7,765 nt of DNA from Firmicutes bacterium CAG:882 (GTDB taxonomy: Bacteria; Bacillota; Clostridia; Lachnospirales; Lachnospiraceae). A program made the position numbers and the translations under genes. The DNA is taken from NCBI GenBank assembly GCA_000435595.1, contig FR895449.1, forward strand, positions 1 through 7,765, given 5' to 3'. The notes beneath the pieces are model-generated. The model was given only the letters and a program-made list of their open reading frames with translations, had not been told where the DNA came from and did no database searches. Shown here one piece after another: positions 1-6,587 of the stretch (the first letter of the stretch is position 1; each line of letters begins with the position of its first letter).

Positions 1-47
1 TAGTGAAGAAGAAAAGAATAAGAGATTTAGCCGCGGGGACGGCAGAA

Positions 48-52
48 AGAGG
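48..52 (+). promoter_or_regulatory. Ribosome binding site deciding the pstS start
   Basis: AGAGG lies 7 nt before ATG 60. It supports that start over the in-frame GTG at position 3, for which no upstream sequence is visible. Confidence 0.7.
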
Positions 53-59
53 CAGAAAA

Positions 60-986
60 ATGAGAAAGAATTTATTTAAGAAGTTGGTTGCGATGGCAGC
101 TTGTGCCGCAATGTCAGTCGTTATGATGACAGGCTGTAACAGCAGCTCAGAAAGCGACAGCACAACAGCAGGTTCATCAACAGGTTCGACGACAACAGCA
201 GCACAGACAACCACAGAGGCAGCAAGTAAGACTGATTCCAATAAGAAACTTTCAGGAACGATTTCACTTGCAGGTTCAACATCAATGCAGAAGCTCGCAG
301 ATGCACTTGCAGAGACCTTCATGGAGGCTAACAGCGGTGTAACCGTGACGGTTGAGTATTCAGGTTCATCGGCAGGTATCGAGTCACTTCTCGGCGGAAG
401 CTGTGACATCGGCAATGCTTCAAGAAACTTGAAGGACAGCGAGAAGGAAGGCGGAGCTGTTGAGAACATCGTGGCAATCGACGGAATCGCAGTAATCGTT
501 GACAAGAGCAACAGTGTAGCAGGTCTTACAAAGCAGCAGCTCTCAGACATCTACACGGGTGTGATCACCAACTGGAGCGAGGTTGGCGGAAGCGATACAC
601 CGATTGTTGTAGTAGGACGTGAGGCAGGTTCAGGTACAAGAGGAGCATTCGAGGAGATTTTAAAGGTTGAGGATGCCTGCAAGTATGCAGTTGAGTGCGA
701 TTCAACAGGTGCGGCAATGGCAAAGGTTGCTTCTACAGAGGGCGCTATCGGTTATGTTTCACTCGATGTACTTGACGATTACGTAAACGCACTAAAGCTC
801 GATGAGGTTGAACCTACATCGGATAACATCGTTGCAGGTACATACTTTCTTTGCAGACCGTTCGTAATGGCTACCAAGGGCGAGATTAGTGAGCAGAGCG
901 AGCTCGTTCAGGCATTCTTCGACTTCGTTAAGTCTGATGAAGGCAAGGCTGTTATCAAGGCAGTAGGTCTTATAACGGCAGAGTAA
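60..986 (+). CDS. pstS: PstS, phosphate ABC transporter substrate-binding lipoprotein
   Basis: This is the extracytoplasmic Pi receptor that delivers phosphate to the PstCA channel. The protein is 308 aa from ATG 60. Residues 1-26 form a lipoprotein signal: basic start (MRKNLFKK), hydrophobic stretch, then lipobox MTGC with Cys26 as the lipidation site. A Ser/Thr/Ala-rich linker follows at about 27-63. The binding domain shows the expected Pi-contact loops: AGSTS (71-75), SGSSAG (101-106), DIGNASR (116-122) and GREAGSGTRG (186-195). I chose ATG 60 because an AGAGG site lies 7 nt upstream and the n-region is then a normal length. An in-frame GTG at 3 would add 19 residues ahead of the signal peptide and is unlikely. 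It is first in the pst cluster; any promoter lies outside the window. The family assignment is secure. Confidence 0.96.
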   Translation: MRKNLFKKLVAMAACAAMSVVMMTGCNSSSESDSTTAGSSTGSTTTAAQTTTEAASKTDSNKKLSGTISLAGSTSMQKLADALAETFMEANSGVTVTVEYSGSSAGIESLLGGSCDIGNASRNLKDSEKEGGAVENIVAIDGIAVIVDKSNSVAGLTKQQLSDIYTGVITNWSEVGGSDTPIVVVGREAGSGTRGAFEEILKVEDACKYAVECDSTGAAMAKVASTEGAIGYVSLDVLDDYVNALKLDEVEPTSDNIVAGTYFLCRPFVMATKGEISEQSELVQAFFDFVKSDEGKAVIKAVGLITAE

Positions 987-1027
987 TAGGATTTCCTTAA
1001 ATAAAGATAAATGATGATAGATTGATT

Positions 1028-1075
1028 TAAGCGGCATGGGGTAAAGTGCCTTGTGACACAGCCCTCTGCCGCTTA
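1028..1075 (+). repeat. Intergenic hairpin between pstS and pstC
   Basis: TAAGCGGCA (1028-1036) is perfectly complementary to TGCCGCTTA (1067-1075), a 9-bp stem. After a small internal loop, GGG (1038-1040) can pair with CCC (1062-1064). No T-run follows, so it is not a classical intrinsic terminator. By analogy with other binding-protein-dependent transporters, it may protect the 3' end of a pstS message or partly attenuate read-through, giving more PstS than PstC. That role is inference. Confidence 0.7.
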
Positions 1076-1128
1076 GCGTCTATAGCTTTGAGGCATCCGC
1101 GGCGATATGGCGGAGAAATGAGGTAAAT

Positions 1129-2079
1129 GTGAAAGCAGAAACGGAAAAAAAGACGGAGATAGATATTTTCAGGGGTAAAATTACAAAAAATGTAATAGAG
1201 GTAACCGCAAAGGTGATTTTTACGGTGTTCGCATTCGTCGCCGTGGCTGCGGTAATTTCACTCACCGTGTATATGTTTATCAAGGGACTTCCGGCACTCG
1301 GAGAGGTCGGAATTGCCGGGATTTTGTTCGGTACGGTATGGGAGCCTACAGCGGCGACACCGCATTACGGAATATTCTATGTCATTCTGACATCAATTGC
1401 AGGCACGGCGATGGCGATAATAATCGGTGTTCCGATAGGACTTCTCACAGCTGTATTTTTGGCGGAGGTTGCACCTGCGAAGTTATCCAAGGTGGTTAAG
1501 CCTGCTGTTGAGCTTTTGGCAGGTATTCCTTCCATTGTATATGGACTTATCGGAATCATGGTGCTCAATCCGCTCATGTATAAACTTGAGAAAATAATTT
1601 TTGCCGGAAGTAAGACACATCAGTTCACGGGTGGTTCTAATCTGATTTCAGCCGTGCTTGTGTTGGCAATAATGATACTTCCGACTGTTATAAATATAAG
1701 TGAATCGTCGATAAGGGCGGTTCCGAGGCACTACAAGGCGGCATCGCTCGCGATGGGCGCGACACATATTCAGACCATCTTCAAGGTCATCCTTCCGGCA
1801 GCCAAGTCGGGAATAATGACGGCGGTTGTGCTCGGAATAGGGCGTGCGATAGGTGAGGCGATGGCGATAACGCTCGTCGCCGGAAGTGCGGTCAACTTCC
1901 CGCTTCCTTTCAACTCAGTGCGTTTCCTCACAACGGCGATTGTGAGTGAGATGGCGTACTCGACGGACACACACAGAAGAGTGCTTTTCACAATCGGACT
2001 TGTGCTCTTTGTTTTTATCATGATTATCAATTTTGTGCTCAACAGGCTGTTAAAGAAGGGGGAGAAGGAGAATGGATGA
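1129..2079 (+). CDS. pstC: PstC, phosphate ABC transporter permease
   Basis: This is one of the two membrane subunits of the high-affinity Pi importer. The protein is 316 aa with a cytoplasmic N-terminus of about 25 residues and around six hydrophobic segments, the first near 29-51 and the last near 286-307. It has the PstC-type ELLAGIPSIVYG stretch (128-139) and the EAA coupling loop that contacts the ATPase (YKAASLAMGA from 202, continuing to about 224). AIGEAMAITLVAG follows the loop, typical of Pst permeases. The start is GTG 1129 with GAGG 5 nt upstream; ATG at 1127 is followed at once by TGA and cannot be used. The 3' end overlaps pstA by 8 bp, suggesting translational coupling. Length is normal for the family. 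Confidence 0.95.
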   Translation: MKAETEKKTEIDIFRGKITKNVIEVTAKVIFTVFAFVAVAAVISLTVYMFIKGLPALGEVGIAGILFGTVWEPTAATPHYGIFYVILTSIAGTAMAIIIGVPIGLLTAVFLAEVAPAKLSKVVKPAVELLAGIPSIVYGLIGIMVLNPLMYKLEKIIFAGSKTHQFTGGSNLISAVLVLAIMILPTVINISESSIRAVPRHYKAASLAMGATHIQTIFKVILPAAKSGIMTAVVLGIGRAIGEAMAITLVAGSAVNFPLPFNSVRFLTTAIVSEMAYSTDTHRRVLFTIGLVLFVFIMIINFVLNRLLKKGEKENG

Positions 2080-2944
2080 TTCAATTCTTGTAAAAAGAAA
2101 AAGACCCTTAGACAACATCGCGTATGTGCTCATATATTTCTCTGCGTTCATATCGGTTGCCATCTTAATCGGAATAATCGTGTATGTGACGGTAAAGGGC
2201 ATAAGCAATGTCAACTGGACATTTTTGAGCACTGAGAGGAGTGCGTTAAAGGGAACAAACGGAATTGCGGGAAACATTTTAAACACGCTCTACATAGTTG
2301 TGGTCACGATTGTGATAGCGACACCGATAGGCGTGGGCTCGGCGATATACCTAAACGAGTACGCCAAGCCGGGAAAGCTTGTAAAGATTATTGAGTTTAC
2401 AACCGAGACCTTGGCGGGAATACCTTCAATCATATTCGGTATGTTCGGACTTGTGCTTTTTAATCAGGCATTCCACCTTGGATACTCGCTTCTTACGGGT
2501 GCGCTCACACTCACACTCATGGTGCTTCCGCTTATAACGAGAAACACGCAGGAGGCGCTAAAGACAGTTCCTAAGAGCTACCGCGACGGTGCACTCGGAA
2601 TGGGTGCGGGAAAGTGGCATATGATAAGGACGATAATTCTTCCGTCGGCGATGCCGGGAATCATCACGGGAATCATTCTCGCAATAGGAAGAATCGTCGG
2701 AGAGTCGGCGGCACTCTTGTTCACGGCGGGCTCGGGTTACAAGCTTCCTAAGACACTGCTTGCCTTTTTCATGAAAATCAGGGAGGCGGGAGGAACTCTG
2801 ACAATCGAGATGTATTTTAGAATGTCTGACGGAAAGTACGGTCAAGCGTTCGGAATCGGTCTGGTGCTTCTTGTTATAGTACTTGCAATCAACTTTATCA
2901 CAAAATGGCTTGCGGCTCGCTTTGACGTGAACAGGAAAGGATAG
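2072..2944 (+). CDS. pstA: PstA, phosphate ABC transporter permease
   Basis: This is the second membrane subunit, pairing with PstC to form the Pi channel. The protein is 290 aa. The first membrane segment is about 16-41, followed by an external loop and further segments from about 69. The motif ETLAGIPSIIFG (112-123) parallels the PstC one, and the EAA loop starts at YRDGALGMGA (170-179) and runs into the ILPSAMPGI region. The C-terminus ends in a basic tail after a final hydrophobic segment near 258-276. ATG 2072 lies inside the end of pstC (8-bp overlap, different frame) behind a purine-rich GGGGGAGAAGGAG tract that serves as the ribosome binding site. PstA is told from PstC by order and by the shorter region between the second and third segments. 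Confidence 0.95.
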   Translation: MDDSILVKRKRPLDNIAYVLIYFSAFISVAILIGIIVYVTVKGISNVNWTFLSTERSALKGTNGIAGNILNTLYIVVVTIVIATPIGVGSAIYLNEYAKPGKLVKIIEFTTETLAGIPSIIFGMFGLVLFNQAFHLGYSLLTGALTLTLMVLPLITRNTQEALKTVPKSYRDGALGMGAGKWHMIRTIILPSAMPGIITGIILAIGRIVGESAALLFTAGSGYKLPKTLLAFFMKIREAGGTLTIEMYFRMSDGKYGQAFGIGLVLLVIVLAINFITKWLAARFDVNRKG

Positions 2945-2953
2945 GGACATATT

Positions 2954-3730
2954 ATGGAAGAAAAAAAGAATTTATCGGAGAACATTCTTGATATAAAGAA
3001 GCTTAATCTGTGGTACGGTGAGAACCACGCCCTGAAGGATGTCGACATGGAGATTAAGCGCAATGCAATTACGGCGTTTATCGGACCGTCAGGCTGCGGA
3101 AAATCGACATTTTTAAAGACACTCAACAGAATGAACGACCTCGTGCCGGGCGTGCGCATCGAGGGACAGGTGCTTCTTGACGGCATCGATATATATGGTC
3201 CAAAGGTTGACACATCGATGCTCAGAAAGAAAATCGGCATGGTTTTCCAGCAGCCGAATCCGTTCCCGATGAGCATATATGATAATGTGGCTTACGGTCC
3301 GAGAATACACGGAATCAAGAACAAGGCAAAGCTTGACCGGATTGTTGAGGAGAGCCTTAGGGGTGCGGCAATTTTTGACGAGGTGAAGGACAGACTTAAA
3401 AAATCCGCGCTCGGTCTTTCCGGAGGTCAGCAGCAGCGTCTGTGCATCGCGAGAGCACTTGCAGTGTCTCCTGAGGTTCTTCTCATGGATGAGCCTACAA
3501 GCGCACTCGACCCTATATCCACGTTAAAGGTAGAGGAGCTTATGGAAGATCTCAAGAAAAAATATACAGTTGTTGTGGTTACACATAACATGCAGCAGGC
3601 GGCGAGAGTGTCGGACGACACGGCGTTCTTCCTTGTCGGCGAGGTGATTGAGAAGGACAGCACGGACAATATCTTCTCACAGCCGAAAGATAAGAGGACG
3701 GAGGACTATATTACCGGAAGATTCGGGTGA
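2954..3730 (+). CDS. pstB: PstB, phosphate ABC transporter ATP-binding protein
   Basis: This is the cytoplasmic ATPase that powers Pi import through PstCA. The protein is 258 aa, the usual PstB length, and all ABC motifs are intact: Walker A GPSGCGKST (44-52), Q-loop FQQPNPFPMSI (98-108), signature LSGGQQQR (155-162), Walker B VLLMDE (175-180) with catalytic Glu180, D-loop SALD (183-186) and switch His211. The Q-loop sequence and the TLNRMNDLVPG stretch after Walker A are hallmarks of PstB rather than other ABC proteins. The start ATG 2954 has AGGG 7 nt upstream and lies 9 bp after the pstA stop, so it belongs to the same operon. It is followed by a 231-bp gap before phoU rather than the short gap often seen. 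Confidence 0.97.
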   Translation: MEEKKNLSENILDIKKLNLWYGENHALKDVDMEIKRNAITAFIGPSGCGKSTFLKTLNRMNDLVPGVRIEGQVLLDGIDIYGPKVDTSMLRKKIGMVFQQPNPFPMSIYDNVAYGPRIHGIKNKAKLDRIVEESLRGAAIFDEVKDRLKKSALGLSGGQQQRLCIARALAVSPEVLLMDEPTSALDPISTLKVEELMEDLKKKYTVVVVTHNMQQAARVSDDTAFFLVGEVIEKDSTDNIFSQPKDKRTEDYITGRFG

Positions 3731-3794
3731 TATCAATTATTATATGAACATTTGACGTTGCACAATTTTGATATATTACCGTCAGGCACGCTTT

Positions 3795-3816
3795 CGCTAC
3801 GTTGTATCACGTAGCG
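3795..3816. repeat. Inner hairpin 1 of the branched element
   Basis: An 8-bp perfect stem CGCTACGT / ACGTAGCG closes the loop TGTATC. The 3' arm could instead pair in part with GCTAC at 3856-3860, so two alternative folds are possible. Confidence 0.75.
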
Positions 3817-3851
3817 GTGCATAAGTTGCTAAAGGACAGCAACTAAGCACC
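3816..3851. repeat. Inner hairpin 2 of the branched element
   Basis: GGTGC (3816-3820) pairs with GCACC (3847-3851) and AGTTGCT (3824-3830) with AGCAACT (3838-3844). An ATA/AA internal loop separates the two helices and the apical loop is AAAGGAC. G3816 is shared with hairpin 1, so the helices abut and could stack. Confidence 0.75.
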
Positions 3852-3947
3852 GACGGCTACAAAGTACCTGACTTGCAATATATTAAAATTGTGCAACTGT
3901 TCAATGATAATTTTACATACTGAAATACGTGATAATTTTAAAAAAGT

Positions 3948-3953
3948 AGGAGG
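3948..3953 (+). promoter_or_regulatory. Ribosome binding site of phoU
   Basis: A full AGGAGG lies 8 nt before ATG 3962. It fixes this start over the ATG at 3954, which directly abuts the site and runs into TGA after three codons. Confidence 0.85.
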
Positions 3954-3961
3954 ATGGTAAG

Positions 3962-4603
3962 ATGAGAAGCAGATTTGACAAGGAGCTTGCACAGCTTAAC
4001 AGCGAGCTTATCAACATGGGTACTCTTATTGAGCAGGCTATTCAGAATGCGGTTGAGGCTCTTGTGAATCAGAATATAGAGCGGGCTCATAAGGCTGTTG
4101 AGTTCGATATTGATGTAGACCAGAAGGAGAAGGACATTGAGAATATATGCTACAAGCTTCTTCTTCACCAGCAGCCGGTTGCGGGGGACTTAAGGCTTAT
4201 AACTGCGGCACTTAAGATGATAAGCGATATGGAGAGAATCGGAGATCAGGCGGCGGATATATCAGAGCTTACGATAGCAATGTCACAGAAGCCGTATATA
4301 AAGAATCTTGAGCACATCCGCTCTATGGCAAGGGAAACAATGATTATGGTCATCGACAGCCTTCAGGCATTTGTCGACAGGGATTTGGAGAAGGCGCATG
4401 CTGTAATTGACCATGACGATGTGGTTGATGACCTGTTCATGACGGTAAAAAATGAGATTATACAGATAATTCATAACAGACCTGACGATGGAGACCAGGC
4501 GACAGACCTTCTCATGGTTGCAAAGTATTTTGAGAGAATAGGAGACCATGCAACAAACATTGCCGAGTGGGTTATCTTCTCCATCACCGGTGAAAGACAG
4601 TAG
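3962..4603 (+). CDS. phoU: PhoU, phosphate signalling accessory protein
   Basis: PhoU is a cytoplasmic all-helical protein that, in characterised bacteria, links the Pst transporter to the PhoR-type kinase and damps Pi uptake and Pho signalling when Pi is plentiful. The protein is 213 aa, close to the usual 210-240, and contains two tandem three-helix PhoU repeats. Each has the conserved metal-binding helix: MERIGDQAADISE (Glu91, Asp95, Asp99) and FERIGDHATNIAE (Glu191, Asp195, Asn199). The family stretch QQPVAGDLRLI is at 70-80. It is separated from pstB by the branched repeat element, so it may be transcribed partly apart from pstSCAB. No clear PHO box is visible directly upstream. Confidence 0.95.
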   Translation: MRSRFDKELAQLNSELINMGTLIEQAIQNAVEALVNQNIERAHKAVEFDIDVDQKEKDIENICYKLLLHQQPVAGDLRLITAALKMISDMERIGDQAADISELTIAMSQKPYIKNLEHIRSMARETMIMVIDSLQAFVDRDLEKAHAVIDHDDVVDDLFMTVKNEIIQIIHNRPDDGDQATDLLMVAKYFERIGDHATNIAEWVIFSITGERQ

Positions 4604-4640
4604 TACCAAAATGTCCTGAAAATGTATGCCGGATGCGAAA

Positions 4641-4679
4641 TGTAAAATCAATGTAAAATCACCGTAAACCGGCAGTAAA
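4641..4679 (+). promoter_or_regulatory. PHO-box-like array: four 11-bp direct repeats
   Basis: TGTAAA (4641-4646), TGTAAA (4652-4657), CGTAAA (4663-4668) and AGTAAA (4674-4679) start exactly 11 bp apart. On the other strand they read TTTACT, TTTACG, TTTACA, TTTACA with 5-nt spacers, which fits the TTHAYA pattern known for Gram-positive PhoP sites. The 11-bp period also matches the PhoB box spacing. The site lies upstream of the Na/Pi cotransporter and in the same cluster as a PhoB/PhoP-type regulator. Regulation is inferred, but the phasing is seen directly. Confidence 0.75.
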
Positions 4680-4702
4680 TCTTTGAGCAAACTCCGATTA
4701 TA

Positions 4703-4752
4703 TGTAAATTTTATATAGACTAAGTGTAAAATAAAGTGCTATGCTGTATAAA
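4703..4752 (+). promoter_or_regulatory. Candidate cotransporter promoter with extra Pho-like units
   Basis: Two more TGTAAA units at 4703-4708 and 4725-4730 are 22 bp (two periods) apart, with a degenerate TATAGA in the middle position. Candidate -10 elements are TATAAA (4747-4752) or TATGCT (4740-4745, preceded by TG plus one base). No good -35 hexamer is at the right distance, as expected for a promoter that needs an activator bound in its place. Confidence 0.4.
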
Positions 4753-4779
4753 GATAAGATTTAACATAATATTATTGTC

Positions 4780-4785
4780 GGAGGG
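4780..4785 (+). promoter_or_regulatory. Ribosome binding site deciding the cotransporter start
   Basis: GGAGGG lies 4 nt before ATG 4790. It supports this start over the in-frame GTG at 4736, which would add 18 residues and lies within the putative promoter. Confidence 0.8.
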
Positions 4786-4789
4786 AAAT

Positions 4790-6574
4790 ATGGACATATT
4801 CAATGTGCTGAACATGCTTGGAGGGCTTGCACTTTTTCTGTATGGAATGAATGCGATGGGTGACGGGCTCGCCAAGGTATCGGGTGGCAGGCTTGAGAGC
4901 GTGCTTGAGAAGCTCACCAAAAAAAGGATAATGGCTGTGCTCTTAGGTGCTGCGGTCACAGCGGTGATACAGTCATCATCCGCGACAACGGTTATGGTTG
5001 TCGGCTTCGTAAACTCAGGTATCATGAAACTCAATCAGGCAATCGGAATAATCATGGGTGCGAATATAGGAACGACAATTACCTCGTGGATACTTGCGCT
5101 CACGGGTATTCAGAGCGACAACATTTTCGTATCGCTCCTAAAACCCAGTTCATTCTCGCCTATACTTGCGGTTATAGGTGCGGCATTTATTCTTTTTTCC
5201 AAAAAGGATAGAAAAAAGGATATCGGTACGATAATGGTGGGCTTTGCAATTCTCATGTTCGGAATGGAAACCATGAGTGCGGCGGTTAAGCCTCTTGCCA
5301 ATGTACCTCAGTTTACCAATATGTTTACAATGTTCACTAATCCGGTTCTCGGTATGATAGTCGGTGCGGTGCTCACGGCGGTAATTCAGAGCTCTTCGGC
5401 GTCGGTCGGAATACTTCAGGCGCTCTGTGCGACGGGCGGTGTCACTATGGCATCGGCAATTCCTATTATAATGGGACAGAACATCGGAACCTGTGTGACC
5501 TCGCTCATATCCGCGGCGGGTGCGAACAAGAATGCCAAGAGAGCAGCGCTTGTTCACTTTTATTTTAACCTCATAGGAACGATAATCTTCATGGTTGTGT
5601 TTTACACGCTGAATGCCTTTTTACATTTTGAAATACTTAATATGACAGCCAATGCATGGCTTATCGCACTTGTGCATTCATGCTTTAACATAGCGGCAAC
5701 AATTCTTTTCATGCCGTTTGGAGATCTGCTGGCAAAGCTCGCATGTCTTACCATCAGGGATAAGAAAGAGACAAATGAAACAACGGCAGAGTCGGATTCA
5801 CTTGAGAAGGATTTTCAGGTGCTTGACCCTCGTTTCCTTGAGTCGCCTGCATTTGCTGTACAGCAGTGTAAGAATGTTGCCGTAAAGATGGCGAATTCAG
5901 CAAGGGACGGTCTTTTCCTGTCGATGGAGCTGCTTGAAAGCTATGATGAGGAGAAAGCGGGGCTTGTGCTTCACTACGAGGACATAGTGGACAGATACGA
6001 GGATGAGTTAGGAACTTATCTTGTGAAGCTCAACGGAAAGAGCCTCACGAAGAAGGACAGTCAGATTGTGTCAATGCTTCTTCATGTAATCGGTGACTTT
6101 GAGAGAATTTCAGACCATGCCGTCAACATCAAGGAGGCGGCAGAGGAGATGAGAGATAAGAAGCTTAAGTTCTCCGATAAGGCGGCAGCAGAGCTCAAGG
6201 TATACACGACAGCGATTCACGAGATTGTGAATATGGCATTTGATGCCTTTACCACGGAGAATGTGGAAGCGGCGGGCAATGTCGAGCCTCTTGAGGAGGT
6301 AATGGACTATCTGAAGGCTGAGTTAAAGGACAGACATGTAAGGAGACTCAGAAAGGGCAAGTGTACAATCGAGCTTGGCTTCGTGCTCACAGACCTCATA
6401 ACCAACTACGAGAGAGTTGCAGACCACTGCTCGAACATTGCGGTATGTCTCATACAGGTTGTCGGCAACGACGGCTTCGACACGCACGAATATCTTGACA
6501 ATATAAAGAGCAAGGACAACGAAGAGTTCAAGATTAAGGTACATTGGTATAAGGAGAAGTATGAGCTGCCGTAG
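4790..6574 (+). CDS. Na+/phosphate cotransporter (NptA-like) with C-terminal PhoU domain
   Basis: This is a secondary Pi transporter of the Na/Pi cotransporter II (PF02690) family, in the cytoplasmic membrane. The protein is 594 aa from ATG 4790. The membrane part (about 1-320) holds the family's inverted duplication: QSSSATT (61-67) with GANIGTT (90-96), and QSSSAS (200-205) with GQNIGT (229-234). A charged linker (about 323-345) leads to a cytoplasmic PhoU-like domain (about 355-565) with two motif helices, FERISDHAVNIKE (Glu438, Asp442, Asn446) and YERVADHCSNIA (Glu541, Asp545, Asn549). Members with the PhoU extension are common in bacteria; direction of transport (import or overflow) is not set by sequence. 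The upstream PHO-box-like array suggests induction under Pi limitation. A long hydrophilic tail ends the protein. Confidence 0.93.
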   Translation: MDIFNVLNMLGGLALFLYGMNAMGDGLAKVSGGRLESVLEKLTKKRIMAVLLGAAVTAVIQSSSATTVMVVGFVNSGIMKLNQAIGIIMGANIGTTITSWILALTGIQSDNIFVSLLKPSSFSPILAVIGAAFILFSKKDRKKDIGTIMVGFAILMFGMETMSAAVKPLANVPQFTNMFTMFTNPVLGMIVGAVLTAVIQSSSASVGILQALCATGGVTMASAIPIIMGQNIGTCVTSLISAAGANKNAKRAALVHFYFNLIGTIIFMVVFYTLNAFLHFEILNMTANAWLIALVHSCFNIAATILFMPFGDLLAKLACLTIRDKKETNETTAESDSLEKDFQVLDPRFLESPAFAVQQCKNVAVKMANSARDGLFLSMELLESYDEEKAGLVLHYEDIVDRYEDELGTYLVKLNGKSLTKKDSQIVSMLLHVIGDFERISDHAVNIKEAAEEMRDKKLKFSDKAAAELKVYTTAIHEIVNMAFDAFTTENVEAAGNVEPLEEVMDYLKAELKDRHVRRLRKGKCTIELGFVLTDLITNYERVADHCSNIAVCLIQVVGNDGFDTHEYLDNIKSKDNEEFKIKVHWYKEKYELP

Positions 6575-6587
6575 GATTGGGGGTTCA

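Larger units (their letters stand above)
3735..3912. repeat. Large branched inverted-repeat element between pstB and phoU
   Basis: Arms at 3757-3777 and 3877-3897 (starting GTTGCACAATTTT on each strand) match over 21 nt with one mismatch that is a G-U pair in RNA. They continue inward as GTCAGGCAC (3781-3789) against GTACCTGAC (3864-3872), 8 of 9. Further out, TGAACA (3745-3750) pairs with TGTTCA (3898-3903), and AATTAT (3735-3740) with ATAATT (3907-3912). Inside are two hairpins: CGCTACGT/ACGTAGCG (3795-3802/3809-3816, 6-nt loop) and GGTGC plus AGTTGCT against AGCAACT plus GCACC (3816-3851, 7-nt loop). The result is a long stem closing a multi-branched head. It could be a MITE-like element with terminal inverted repeats of about 33 nt, a dispersed intergenic repeat, or a structured RNA. 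No clear target-site duplication is visible and it has no coding capacity. Confidence 0.85.

Noticed and set aside
3..986. Longer PstS from GTG 3
   Set aside because: It would place 19 hydrophilic, basic residues before the lipoprotein signal peptide, and ATG 60 has its own well-spaced ribosome binding site.
1118..1132. Minimal ATG-AGG-TAA and ATG-TGA frames before pstC
   Set aside because: They are too short and too close to the ribosome binding site of GTG 1129 to claim as leader peptides.
3757..3897. Intrinsic terminator for pstSCAB
   Set aside because: The arms are long and paired, but neither strand has a T-run directly after a GC-rich stem, so the element does not have terminator form.
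5150..5557. Antisense reading frame of about 135 codons inside the cotransporter gene, and similar frames opposite pstA, pstB and phoU
   Set aside because: They are Arg/His- or Ser-rich low-quality translations lying fully opposite well-conserved genes, with no family resemblance.
4736..6574. Longer cotransporter from GTG 4736
   Set aside because: The extra 18 residues overlap the candidate promoter, and ATG 4790 has GGAGGG just upstream and begins at the family's usual N-terminus.
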